A stretch of DNA of 64,000 nt from NCBI RefSeq assembly GCF_014651855.1, contig NZ_BMXR01000002.1, positions 535,867-599,866 on the forward strand, written 5' to 3'. The DNA is from Saccharospirillum salsuginis. GTDB taxonomy: Bacteria; Pseudomonadota; Gammaproteobacteria; Pseudomonadales; Natronospirillaceae. This document shows positions 36,024 through 45,017 of the stretch, piece after piece. The position numbers were made by a program, and so were the translations under genes. The notes beneath the pieces were generated by a model, which did no database searches, was not told the DNA's origin, and saw nothing but the letters and a program-made list of their open reading frames with translations. Every line of letters begins with the position of its first letter. The stretch's first letter is position 1.

Positions 36024-38020
36024 AACACCTTCGGATTGAATGAGTGGAATTGATTCTTGCCGCTGGCCTTGGCTTTGTACATGGCCTTGTCGGCGGCTTC
36101 GTAAAGGGCATCGAAATGATCGCCCTGCTCGGGATAGACGGCCACACCCATCGAACATCGGCTGTGTAACCGGGTGCTGTCCCACTCGATGGGCGCCTGC
36201 AATTCCTGGATCAGCTTGTTGGCGACAATGGTCGCCTCTTCGGCCGATTCCAGTGAGGCCAGCACGATGAACTCGTCGCCGCCCAGGCGCGCCACCGTGT
36301 CACTTTGGCGGACATTTCCGCGCAGTCGTTGGGCGATGGCCTTGAGCAGGGCATCGCCGGCCGGGTGGCCGCTGTTGTCGTTGATGACCTTGAAGTCGTC
36401 CAGGTCGATGACGAATACGGCGATGTGGCTGCTCGACCGGTCGGCGCTGAACGCCAGTTGGCGAAAGCGGTCTTCCAGCAGCAGTCGGTTGGGCAGGCCG
36501 GTCAGCGGGTCATGGAAGGCCATCTGCTGGAAGGTGTCCCGGTCGATTTCCAGGCTGCGCTGGCGAGCCTTGAACTCGGAAATATCCTGTACAGCGCCGA
36601 CCACATAGTTGCGACCGCGTGAATCCGTCGCGACCTGGGCGGTCACACGCAGCCAGCGGGCCGGGTCGAAACCGTCCAGTGTGACTTCCAGGTCCATCGG
36701 CTGTCCGGTGTAGAGCGTGCCGCCGACCTGGCGTACGAGCTGGCGGCCGGAGGGTTCGTCGAACAGCTTCTTGATGCTGTCCAGCGAGGTATCGAACGCC
36801 CGGGGGATGGCCAGGATCCGATAGGTCTCCTCGGTGAAGGCGAACCGTTGCTGTTGGGTGTCGAATTCCCAGCCGCCGACCCGGGCCATGCGGTTGGTCT
36901 GCTGCAGCAGGTTCTGGCTGTGCTGGAGCTGGTTCAGCGCCGTTTTGTAATGGGAGATATCGCGGAAAATCACCCAACTGCCGACAATCTCGCCCCGATT
37001 GTCACGAAAAGCGCTGGCGCGAATGGACACCGGTACGACACGGCCGTCACGGTGCAGAAGCTCCTTTTCGAAGACTTCCGAATAACCGTGTTCCTCCACC
37101 TGACGGGTGATTTCGTGATCCACCTCTTCCCAGCCGGGCGGTGTCAGGTCGTGGTAAGTCAGGTTGGTCAGCTCTTCGCGGCTGTAACCGATCATGTCGA
37201 GATAGGCGCGGTTGGCGTAGCGCAGTTCATGATCCTTGGTCCAGAACGCGATCGCATCCAGACTGTTGCGGAACAGGGCGCGGAATCGGCGTTCGCTGCT
37301 GGTCAGGCTTTCGATCAATTGGTTGCGCAGCGAGCTGTCGCGGCAGATCGACCAGCAACCTTCCGGATTGCCGTCGGCGTCGCGTACCAGCGCCAGACGG
37401 ATGGATACCGGGATCAGGCTGCCGTCCTCGCGGAGATAGTGTTTTTCGTAGACTTCACTGACACCGTCTTCCAATACCTGATCGCGGTAGCGGCGGTCTT
37501 CCTCCTCCAGGTACTCCTCAGGCGTGAATTCCCGGAAATTGCGACCGATGACGTCCTGTGCTGCGCGCCCCAGCATGTCCAGAAAGGCCTGGTTGGCGAG
37601 CTGGAAATTGCCGTCGATGGTGGCGAAGGCGATGCCGTCCATGCTGGATTCGAACAGGGCGTAGAGGCGGTGTTGCATCAGCCCTTCTTCTTCCACCGTC
37701 TTCAACTGAATCAGGAAACCGTCGTGGTCACCCAGCCGGAACGATTGAATATCCACCTGAACCCGCTGGTCCCGACCCGCCGTCACGGCGGTCGTCAGTA
37801 TGGTCCGGGCGCCATCGGTCAGAGACAGTTGGTGAGGTGTCAGGGAGGGCAGAAACTGGTCGACGGACCAGTCGTCCAGTGTTTGAACGTCACAACACAG
37901 CCAGGCCGCCAAAGCGGGGTTAGCGGCCTGAATCGCCCCGAATCGGTCGCAAACCAACTGCGGACGGGGGCTCTGTTCGAATGCGGCCTTCAGAGGTGAC
38001 CGCTCGTCACCCTCTCTCAC
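36020..38020 (-). CDS. Diguanylate cyclase with four PAS-like domains
   Basis: 666 residues, no membrane helices, so a soluble sensor. PAS-like units are at about 8-120 (FEQSPRPQLVCDRFGAIQAA), 125-245, 247-370 (NSLDAIAFWTKDHELRYANR) and 375-490. The GGDEF domain (about 500-660) has an intact GGDEF at about 580 and an RQSD inhibitory site five residues before it, so it should make c-di-GMP and be product-inhibited. It is coupled to the downstream M20-like gene by a 4-bp overlap. Confidence 0.92.
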   Translation of the reverse strand: MREGDERSPLKAAFEQSPRPQLVCDRFGAIQAANPALAAWLCCDVQTLDDWSVDQFLPSLTPHQLSLTDGARTILTTAVTAGRDQRVQVDIQSFRLGDHDGFLIQLKTVEEEGLMQHRLYALFESSMDGIAFATIDGNFQLANQAFLDMLGRAAQDVIGRNFREFTPEEYLEEEDRRYRDQVLEDGVSEVYEKHYLREDGSLIPVSIRLALVRDADGNPEGCWSICRDSSLRNQLIESLTSSERRFRALFRNSLDAIAFWTKDHELRYANRAYLDMIGYSREELTNLTYHDLTPPGWEEVDHEITRQVEEHGYSEVFEKELLHRDGRVVPVSIRASAFRDNRGEIVGSWVIFRDISHYKTALNQLQHSQNLLQQTNRMARVGGWEFDTQQQRFAFTEETYRILAIPRAFDTSLDSIKKLFDEPSGRQLVRQVGGTLYTGQPMDLEVTLDGFDPARWLRVTAQVATDSRGRNYVVGAVQDISEFKARQRSLEIDRDTFQQMAFHDPLTGLPNRLLLEDRFRQLAFSADRSSSHIAVFVIDLDDFKVINDNSGHPAGDALLKAIAQRLRGNVRQSDTVARLGGDEFIVLASLESAEEATIVANKLIQELQAPIEWDSTRLHSRCSMGVAVYPEQGDHFDALYEAADKAMYKAKASGKNQFHSFNPKVL

Positions 38021-38116
38021 GGGCTGCCCTCTTGGTGTCGGCCCGTCATTGGGCCTGAATGGCGACCGGGAAATGGCGTTCCCAGTCGCTCAAGTTACGA
38101 TGTTAACGACATCGCT

Positions 38117-38563
38117 TCAATTGGTCGTTTCGGATTCGTTCTTCTGCTTGTTTTGCAGGTAAAGGGCGTCGAAATTGACCGGGGCCAGCATCAGCGCCGG
38201 GAAAGAGCCCTTGGTGACGGCCGCGTCGACCGCTTCACGCGCGTACGGGAAGAGCACGGAGGGGCAGTAGGCACCGAGCATCTGGTCACGGGTTTCCTCG
38301 GGGAAACCGGACAGGGTGAAGATGCCGGCCTGGTGGATCTCGGCCAGGAAGGCTGTCTGTTCACCCAGCTTGGCTTCGACGGTCACGATCAGCAGGACTT
38401 CGTAGACGCCTTCGTCCAGCGAGCGGGTCCGGGTGTTCAGGTCCAGTTTGACCTGGGGCTTCCATTCTTCGCGGAAGATGGCCGGGGCATTGGGGGATTC
38501 GAACGAGACGTCCCGGGTGTAGATGCGTTGAATGGCGAATTGGGGTTTTTGTTGTTCGGTCAT
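38117..38563 (-). CDS. secB: Protein-export chaperone SecB
   Basis: Keeps precursors unfolded and hands them to SecA. The 148 residues begin with [20 protein letters not shown], the conserved SecB start, and contain [20 protein letters not shown] and [13 protein letters not shown], followed by a variable acidic/charged tail. It is last of the minus-strand series rhodanese-grxC-secB, as in Pseudomonas. Confidence 0.97.
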   Translation of the reverse strand: MTEQQKPQFAIQRIYTRDVSFESPNAPAIFREEWKPQVKLDLNTRTRSLDEGVYEVLLIVTVEAKLGEQTAFLAEIHQAGIFTLSGFPEETRDQMLGAYCPSVLFPYAREAVDAAVTKGSFPALMLAPVNFDALYLQNKQKNESETTN

Positions 38564-38628
38564 GCGGGCTCCTAATGAATTCCTTGGGGTTGTCTTGTAA
38601 TGATGTGCGGTTCCGTCGAGGGCCGGTG

Positions 38629-38904
38629 TCAGTCCGGCTGACCGGCGTCGCGGAGCAGGGCGTCCAGCTGACCGGCCCGCTCCAGGGCGAACAACTCGTC
38701 GCAGCCACCCACGTGTCGATCACCGATCCAGATTTGCGGTACGGTGAACTGACCGCTTTTCCGCATCATTTCCTGGCGTAACTCGGGCTGGCCGTCGACA
38801 CTGATTTCCCGATAGGCGGCGCCTTTCCGGTCCAGCAATTGTTTGGCGCGGATGCAGAACGGACACCATTGTGTCGTATACAGGGTAACGGGGGCGGTGG
38901 ACAT
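38629..38904 (-). CDS. grxC: Glutaredoxin 3
   Basis: A dithiol glutaredoxin of 91 residues. The active site CPFC is Cys14/Cys17, followed by [20 protein letters not shown] with the conserved cis-proline segment TVPQIW. It lies between secB and the rhodanese gene. Confidence 0.96.
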   Translation of the reverse strand: MSTAPVTLYTTQWCPFCIRAKQLLDRKGAAYREISVDGQPELRQEMMRKSGQFTVPQIWIGDRHVGGCDELFALERAGQLDALLRDAGQPD

Positions 38905-38931
38905 GGGTACGACCTCGGTCTCGACCGGAAT

Positions 38932-39351
38932 TCAGTTTTTCACCAGTGGCAGGCTGTTGTTCTGCCACTCCATGACGCCACCGCTCAGTTTGTGCAGTTT
39001 CTTGAAGCCGGCCTTGGCCAGCAGGGCACCACTGGCACCGGCGGATGTACCGGATTTGCACACCAAGATGATCGGGGTGTCCTTGTAATCTTCAAGTTCA
39101 CCCAGGCGGCGCTGCATGTCCTTGGCTGGAATGTTGATCGCGTTCGGCAGATGACCCTTGCGGAAATCCTCCTTCGGACGCACATCGACGACCTTGGCAT
39201 CCTCGGTGTTGATCAACTGGGTGGCTTGCTGCGGGGAGACACCCTTGCCGCCTTTGCTACTCTCGGTGGCAAAGAGGGCGATCAGCAGCGCCAGCCAGAT
39301 GGCCGACAGGATCCAATGGTTGAGGACGAATTCGATCAATTGCTCCAGCAT
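38932..39351 (-). CDS. Membrane-anchored rhodanese-like protein (YibN type)
   Basis: 139 residues. An N-terminal transmembrane helix (FVLNHWILSAIWLALLIALF) is followed by a rhodanese domain with active-site cysteine in VCKSGTSAGASGA. The true start is ATG at 39351; the longer frame upstream runs through a repeat. It may transfer sulfur or protect thiols in the membrane. In this conserved locus it is divergent from gpmI. Confidence 0.92.
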   Translation of the reverse strand: MLEQLIEFVLNHWILSAIWLALLIALFATESSKGGKGVSPQQATQLINTEDAKVVDVRPKEDFRKGHLPNAINIPAKDMQRRLGELEDYKDTPIILVCKSGTSAGASGALLAKAGFKKLHKLSGGVMEWQNNSLPLVKN

Positions 39352-39511
39352 AGGTACGGGCTCTGTGGGTCGATGAAAAAGTGAGCGCCGGAGTATACAC
39401 CAGCGCTTGGATGATCCATAGATGTCCGGGTCGCGGATGCGGCGCCGAACAACCAATTTTCCCATCTCAAGTTTAGGCGTTCGCGCTTTGGTGCCAGAAC
39501 CCGCACCGGCT

Positions 39512-39607
39512 GCCGGGTAGACCCATTCGGGGTCGCCGTGAACCCATCCATGGGGGCTTGACGGCAGCCATCCTGGCTGCCGACATCCCCGAATGGGTCT
39601 ACCCGGC
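39512..39607. repeat. Large hairpin element, copy 10 (core on +)
   Basis: Arms 39512-39532 and 39587-39607 are perfectly complementary (21 of 21). The core reads GTGAACCCATCCATGGGGGC: relative to TACATCCATGTA the first hairpin has become CCCATCCATGGG, changed on both sides. The inner hairpin is GGCAGCCATCCTGGCTGCC. It lies between divergent rhodanese and gpmI genes. Confidence 0.88.
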
Positions 39608-39750
39608 ATCCGGGGCTAGCCATTAGTGAATTCCGAAGCTTGAGTTCCCATTATTGGATTGAATGGGAATCCACTCGCCACAGGGGAGTTGAATCAGTAC
39701 ACTAGCACTCATGTAATTTTCCTACATTTTCGACCCGGAGGTTGATCTTT

Positions 39751-41298
39751 ATGGCAGCGGTTAAACCGGCAGTCCTTTTGATTCTCGATGGTTTCGGCTA
39801 CAGCGAAACATCCCAGTCCAACGCCATCGAAAAGGCCAATGCCCCCACCTGGAAGCGACTCTGGCAGGAGTACCCGCATGCCTTGATCAGGACATCCGGC
39901 ATGGATGTCGGTTTGCCCGACGGCCAGATGGGGAATTCCGAGGTCGGTCACATGAATCTGGGTGGCGGTCGCATCGTCTACCAGAACTTCACCAAGGTGA
40001 CCAAGGCCATCGAAGACGGTGATTTCTTCGAGAACCCCGCACTGACCGAAGGCGTCGACAAAGCGGTTGAGAACGGCAAGGCTGTGCATATTCTCGGTCT
40101 GCTGTCGCCCGGCGGCGTGCACTCGCACGAGGATCACCTGCATGCCATGGTTGATCTGGCGGTGCAACGCGGCGCCAAGCACGTGTATGTCCACGCGTTC
40201 CTGGACGGTCGCGATACGCCACCGCGCTCCGCCATGCCGTCGGTCGAGAAACTGGAAGCCAAGCTGGAAAAAGCCGGCGTCGGCGGCATTGTTTCGCTGA
40301 TCGGTCGTTACTATGCCATGGACCGCGATAACCGCTGGGAGCGGGTTCAGGCCGCCTATGACCTGCTGACCAGGGGCGATGCCGACATCGTCGCCTCCAC
40401 GCCGATGGATGCCCTGCACGCTGCCTATGAGCAGGACAAGGACGACGAGTTCGTTCCGGCCACGTCGGTACGGGCCGATGGCGCCAAGCCGGTGGTCATT
40501 GAAGACGGCGATGCCGTGGTGTTCATGAACTTCCGCCCGGACCGTGCCCGCGAACTGACCAAGGCGTTCGTCGAAGACAACCTCGACAGCACCCTCGATC
40601 GCAGCGTTCGCCCGAAACTGTCGGCGTTCGTCACGCTGACCGAATACGCCGCCGACATTCCGGCTCCGGTGGCTTATCCGCCGGAGAATCTGGTCAACAC
40701 CATCGGCGAAGTGATGGAGCAGCAGGGTCGGAAGCAGTTGCGCATCGCCGAGACGGAAAAATACGCCCATGTCACCTTCTTTTTCAGTGGTGGCCGCGAG
40801 GACACCTACAAAGGTGAGGACCGCATCCTGATTCCGTCGCCCAAGGTCGCGACCTACGACCTGCAACCGGAGATGAGCGCTCCCGAGGTGACCGACAAAC
40901 TGGTCGAAGCCATCGAAAGCGGTCAATACGATCTGGTGGTCTGCAACTACGCCAATGGCGACATGGTGGGCCATACCGGCAAGATGGATGCCGCGATCAA
41001 GGCGGTCGAGACCCTCGATACGGCTTTGGCCCGCGTTACCGAAGCCACCTTGAAAGCCGGCGGCGAATGCCTGATCACCGCCGATCACGGCAATGTCGAG
41101 TTGATGGTCGACCCGGAAACCGGCGGCCCGGTCACCAGCCACACCAACTACCCGGTGCCGCTGGTCTACGTCACCGGGCAGCACAAGGAAGCCAAAGTAA
41201 AGGAAGGTCGTCTGGCCGATATCGCGCCGACCTTGCTGGCGATGCTGGGAATCGACAAGCCGCAGGAAATGACCGGCGAGAGCTTGATTGAGAAGTAG
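39751..41298 (+). CDS. gpmI: 2,3-bisphosphoglycerate-independent phosphoglycerate mutase
   Basis: Interconverts 3- and 2-phosphoglycerate using manganese. The 515 residues show [13 protein letters not shown] metal binding at the start, the catalytic serine in [32 protein letters not shown], and ITADHGNVE near the end. I chose ATG 39751 because GGAGG at 39737-39741 is 9 nt upstream; a TTG at 39742 would directly follow it. It begins the gpmI-envC-ctpA-yibQ series. Confidence 0.97.
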   Translation: MAAVKPAVLLILDGFGYSETSQSNAIEKANAPTWKRLWQEYPHALIRTSGMDVGLPDGQMGNSEVGHMNLGGGRIVYQNFTKVTKAIEDGDFFENPALTEGVDKAVENGKAVHILGLLSPGGVHSHEDHLHAMVDLAVQRGAKHVYVHAFLDGRDTPPRSAMPSVEKLEAKLEKAGVGGIVSLIGRYYAMDRDNRWERVQAAYDLLTRGDADIVASTPMDALHAAYEQDKDDEFVPATSVRADGAKPVVIEDGDAVVFMNFRPDRARELTKAFVEDNLDSTLDRSVRPKLSAFVTLTEYAADIPAPVAYPPENLVNTIGEVMEQQGRKQLRIAETEKYAHVTFFFSGGREDTYKGEDRILIPSPKVATYDLQPEMSAPEVTDKLVEAIESGQYDLVVCNYANGDMVGHTGKMDAAIKAVETLDTALARVTEATLKAGGECLITADHGNVELMVDPETGGPVTSHTNYPVPLVYVTGQHKEAKVKEGRLADIAPTLLAMLGIDKPQEMTGESLIEK

Positions 41299-41312
41299 CG
41301 GGAACACCCCTT

Positions 41313-41420
41313 GTAGGGCGGAAGAGCCGAAGGCGATATCCGCCGTTTCAAACGGGGCAAAGGCATGGCCCCTTGGTCGATCATCCCATCGGCGGATCTC
41401 GCTTCGCTCTTCCGCCCTAC
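41313..41420. repeat. REPIN-like doublet, GTAGGGC family, copy 2
   Basis: GTAGGGCGGAAGAGC and GGCGATATCCGCC at the left are mirrored by GGCGGATCTCGC and GCTCTTCCGCCCTAC at the right, with a 45-bp variable middle. It is closely related to the doublet at 7019-7132, with paired A-to-G changes (GGCAGA to GGCGGA). It begins 14 bp after gpmI. Confidence 0.8.
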
Positions 41421-41614
41421 ATACAGCGGCCACATAACAGTCCGTCAGCTCCAACCCGGCCTTCGCCGAGCGGATGTTTGGCCGCGTAAAGACTTCGAAA
41501 TAAGCCCCGCCCGAAAAGGGCGTGGCTTTTCTCCCCGCCTCGCATGCGTTAGCCTTCGGAGCATTCACAGGTACGCTAGTGCTTCAACTCCGGTCAAGAA
41601 GGCCTTATCTGTTC

Positions 41615-42781
41615 GTGTCCCGGTTTTTCTCTTTCAGTGTTCGGCTGTCACTGACCCTGGCTGTGGTCGGCGCAGTCGCTGTGTCCGTTCAGGCCGAGGA
41701 CGACCTCAGCTTGAAACAGCGCGAACTGGAGCAACTACAGGGTCAGATTCAGTCGTTGCAAGCCGAGGCCAAAGAACGTCAAGCCGAAGTGTCCGAACAA
41801 CGCCAGGCGTTGGAGGAGACCGAGCGCAAGCTCGGCGAGCAGACCCGCCAATTGCGGGCGACCGAGGCACGCCTGGCCGAGGCGAGAAGCCGGCTCGATG
41901 AGCTGGGTGCCGAGCAGCGTCGACTCGAACAGCAGTTGGACGACCAGCGTGAAGCCATGGCCGATCTGTTGCGATTGGCGTACAAACAGAACAACCAACC
42001 GCTGATCAAGCTGTTGCTCTCCGGTCGCCGCCCGGAGGCGCTTGCGCGGCAGATGCATTATTTTGCTATCCTCAATGAGGATCAGAACGCCCAATTGCGT
42101 CGATGGATCGAACAGTCGGAGCGATTGGCCGAGGTGATCGACGAGCAACAGTCGCTGACGGAACGTCTGGAAGCGGACAAACAGTTACTGGTGGACACCC
42201 GGGAAGAGCTGGCTGCGCAGAAGAACCGGCGCGCCCAGATTCTGGCGAACCTCGAAGAGGAAGCCGAAGCGGTTGAGCAACAATTGGCCCGCAAACAGGC
42301 CGAGCAGGCGCAGCTCAACGAGTTGGTCGACCGTATGGAGGCCGAACTGGCCGACCTGTCTTTGGAATTCCCCGAAGGCATCGATATGGCCGAGGTCAAG
42401 GGTAAGCTGCCCTGGCCTCTGGAGGGGCGAATTCGTGCCAATTACGGCACCCCCATCAACGGTTCGCGCCTGCGCTGGCAGGGTTGGCTGATCGGCGGCG
42501 ACAGCGGCGCCGAAGTCCAGGCGGTTCATCACGGTCGCGTGGTGTTCGCCGACTGGCTGAACGGGTTCGGGCTGCTGGTGATCCTGGACCACGGCGATGG
42601 CATGATGTCCCTCTATGGTCGGAACCAGAGTTTGTTGCGTACCGTAGGGGAATGGGTCAATGCCGGTGATGTGATTTCGGAGGTCGGGTTGTCCGGCGGT
42701 TTCAGCGAACCGGGCCTCTACTTTGAATTGAGACGCAACGGCCAGCCGGAAAACCCGGCGAATTGGCTTAAAAAACGATAG
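41615..42781 (+). CDS. envC: Murein hydrolase activator EnvC
   Basis: A periplasmic activator of cell-division amidases. A signal peptide (MSRFFSFSVRLSLTLAVVGAVAVSVQA) is followed by a long coiled coil (about 28-260) and a degenerate LytM/M23 domain (HHGRVVFADWLNGFGLLVIL, DHGDGMMSLYG) lacking the full metal site, as expected for EnvC. I chose the GTG at 41615, with AAGAAGG upstream, giving 388 residues; a GTG at 41522 would put the signal peptide 31 residues in. Confidence 0.9.
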   Translation: MSRFFSFSVRLSLTLAVVGAVAVSVQAEDDLSLKQRELEQLQGQIQSLQAEAKERQAEVSEQRQALEETERKLGEQTRQLRATEARLAEARSRLDELGAEQRRLEQQLDDQREAMADLLRLAYKQNNQPLIKLLLSGRRPEALARQMHYFAILNEDQNAQLRRWIEQSERLAEVIDEQQSLTERLEADKQLLVDTREELAAQKNRRAQILANLEEEAEAVEQQLARKQAEQAQLNELVDRMEAELADLSLEFPEGIDMAEVKGKLPWPLEGRIRANYGTPINGSRLRWQGWLIGGDSGAEVQAVHHGRVVFADWLNGFGLLVILDHGDGMMSLYGRNQSLLRTVGEWVNAGDVISEVGLSGGFSEPGLYFELRRNGQPENPANWLKKR

Positions 42782-42873
42782 AATGACGGTGTCTGTATGT
42801 CAGGCCCGGCAACGAGAGTGTTCCAGTTTTGGTCGACTCTATGCAACCCAACACTGATGTGAAAGGAACCCTT

Positions 42874-44181
42874 ATGAAGTTGATCCGCAGTCCTTGGTTG
42901 AGCGCGGTTACCGCGCTGATTCTCGGCATTTCCATTGGTATCGTCAGCAGTGTGCATGCCGAAAAGTCGCAGTCCCGCCTGCCGGTGGACGATGTACGGA
43001 TGCTGTCCCAGGTGCTGGAGCGCATCAAGCAGGCCTATGTCGAAGACGTGGACGACAGTGAATTGCTGGAGAGCGCCATCGAGGGCATGCTGTCCGGATT
43101 GGACCCGCACTCCGATTATCTGACGCCGGAAGATTTCGCCGATCTGCGCGAAAGCACTTCGGGCGAGTTCGGTGGCCTGGGCATCGAGATTACGCTGGAC
43201 GATACCGGCTTTGTCCGCATCGTCGCCCCCATCGACGACACCCCGGCCTATCGCGCCGGTCTGCAATCCGGGGACCTGATCACCCAGATCAACGATACGC
43301 CGGTCAAGGGCATGACCATCAACGATGCCGTCACCCTGATGCGCGGCAAGCCGGGCACCAGCCTGACGCTGACCATCGCCCGGGAAGGCGAGAACAAGCC
43401 GCTCGAGTTCGAGATCACCCGTGACATCATTCAGGTCACCAGCATTCGCTCACGCATGTTGGAGCCGGGCTTCGGCTATGTGCGGATTTCCCAGTTCCAG
43501 GAGCGTACCGGTCAGGATTTCATTGAAGCGATGGAGTCGCTGCGCGACGAAAACGACGGTTCGCTGGACGGCCTGGTGCTCGATCTGCGCAACAACCCGG
43601 GCGGTGTTCTGCAGGCTTCGGTCGATGTGGTCGACGCGCTGATCAGCGACGGCCTGATCGTCTACACTGAAGGTCGCCTGCCGAACAGCGCCAGCCGCTT
43701 CACCGCCCACGGTGACGACCCGAGTGACGGTGTCAATCTGGTGGTGCTGATCAACGGCGGTTCCGCGTCCGCATCCGAGATTGTCGCTGGCGCCGTTCAG
43801 GACCATCAGCGCGGTGTCATCATGGGCACCCGCAGCTTCGGCAAGGGCTCGGTGCAAACCATCCTGCCGCTGGACCAGGAACACGCCATCAAGTTGACCA
43901 CGGCACGTTATTTCACCCCCAGCGGTCGCTCCATTCAGGCTCAGGGCATCGTACCGGATATCGAAGTCCGTCCGGGCAAACTGACCCAGGAAAACGGTAA
44001 TCCGTATTACACCGAAGCCGATCTGGCCGGCCACCTGGCGAACCCGGAAGGCGAAAACGGCAGCCGTGATCGTGCCGAGAAAGGGGAGGAAAGCCAGGAA
44101 CAGCAGCTTATCGACGATTATCAGCTGTACCAGGCTCTGACTATGCTCAAAGGCATGCGCATACTGAATGCGGCCCGGTAA
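42874..44181 (+). CDS. ctpA: Carboxy-terminal processing protease (S41)
   Basis: A periplasmic protease. The 435 residues have a signal peptide (MKLIRSPWLSAVTALILGISIG), a PDZ domain (about 90-170; LGIEITLDDTGFVRIVAPID) and a peptidase domain with catalytic Ser in INGGSASASEIVAGA and Lys in RSFGKGSVQT. I used ATG 42874 with GAAAGGA upstream. It overlaps yibQ by 14 bp. Confidence 0.95.
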   Translation: MKLIRSPWLSAVTALILGISIGIVSSVHAEKSQSRLPVDDVRMLSQVLERIKQAYVEDVDDSELLESAIEGMLSGLDPHSDYLTPEDFADLRESTSGEFGGLGIEITLDDTGFVRIVAPIDDTPAYRAGLQSGDLITQINDTPVKGMTINDAVTLMRGKPGTSLTLTIAREGENKPLEFEITRDIIQVTSIRSRMLEPGFGYVRISQFQERTGQDFIEAMESLRDENDGSLDGLVLDLRNNPGGVLQASVDVVDALISDGLIVYTEGRLPNSASRFTAHGDDPSDGVNLVVLINGGSASASEIVAGAVQDHQRGVIMGTRSFGKGSVQTILPLDQEHAIKLTTARYFTPSGRSIQAQGIVPDIEVRPGKLTQENGNPYYTEADLAGHLANPEGENGSRDRAEKGEESQEQQLIDDYQLYQALTMLKGMRILNAAR

Positions 44182-44965
44182 GATCACACTTAGCGCGGCC
44201 CTGCTGTTGGCGTTGTGGGCCGCCGCCTCCCCGGTATGGGCCTCTGTCGAGGCGCGCCCCCGTGTTGCCGTGGTCGTCGACGACCTCGGCAACCAGTGGC
44301 GCAGCGGCCTGGCCGCCATCGAGGTGCCCTACATCAAGACCGTGGCGATCATGCCCGGACGTCCCTATACCGAACGGTTGGCCGAAGCGAGCAATCAAGC
44401 CGCCAAGACGGTCATCGTTCACGCGCCCATGTCCAACCAGAGTGACTTCCCGTTGGGGCCGCTTGGGCTGGACCGGGCAGAAGGGCGGCTGCAATTGCTC
44501 GACAACCTCTGGCAGGGGCTCGATGGTGTGCCCCACGCCGAGGGTTTGAGCAATCATATGGGCAGCCGCCTGACCCGCGATCCCGAAGCCATGGCCTGGA
44601 TCATGGCCGAGCTCAGGGATCGAAACCTCTTCTTTTTCGACAGCCTCACCGTGGCCGACTCCCAGGGCTGGCAGGTCGCGCATGACATGGGCGTGCCCTG
44701 GCACCGCCGGCAGGTGTTTCTGGATCATCGGCAGACGCCGGATTTCCTGGCCCGGCAATGGCAGCGCGCCCTGGCGATCGCCCGAGAGCAAGGCTCGGTC
44801 ACCATCATCTGTCATCCCTATCCCGAAACCCTGGCCTTCTTCGCGAGCTTGAATCCGGCCCAATACCGGGACATCGAATGGGTCTCGATCAAGTCGTTGT
44901 TGAACCCGCCCGAGAAGCGTCCCGTTCCGCGTTGGCGACCGAATAACACCCCGCTCGGCGCCTGA
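44168..44965 (+). CDS. Divergent polysaccharide deacetylase (YibQ type)
   Basis: 265 residues with an N-terminal signal peptide (MRPGKITLSAALLLALWAAASPVWA). VAVVVDDLGNQ, VHAPMSNQSDFPLGPLGLD, and NHMGSRLTRD mark the divergent polysaccharide deacetylase family. It is probably periplasmic; the substrate is unknown. It overlaps ctpA and completes the conserved gpmI-envC-ctpA-yibQ order. Confidence 0.92.
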   Translation: MRPGKITLSAALLLALWAAASPVWASVEARPRVAVVVDDLGNQWRSGLAAIEVPYIKTVAIMPGRPYTERLAEASNQAAKTVIVHAPMSNQSDFPLGPLGLDRAEGRLQLLDNLWQGLDGVPHAEGLSNHMGSRLTRDPEAMAWIMAELRDRNLFFFDSLTVADSQGWQVAHDMGVPWHRRQVFLDHRQTPDFLARQWQRALAIAREQGSVTIICHPYPETLAFFASLNPAQYRDIEWVSIKSLLNPPEKRPVPRWRPNNTPLGA

Positions 44966-45017
44966 CCCCGTATTCGGCTGCTAAGCTGAACAGACGACTG
45001 TCGTAAAAGGACTCTCT

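Noticed and set aside
39709..41568. 619-residue minus-strand frame opposite gpmI
   Set aside because: Antisense to a clear housekeeping gene, with no recognisable motif or ribosome site.
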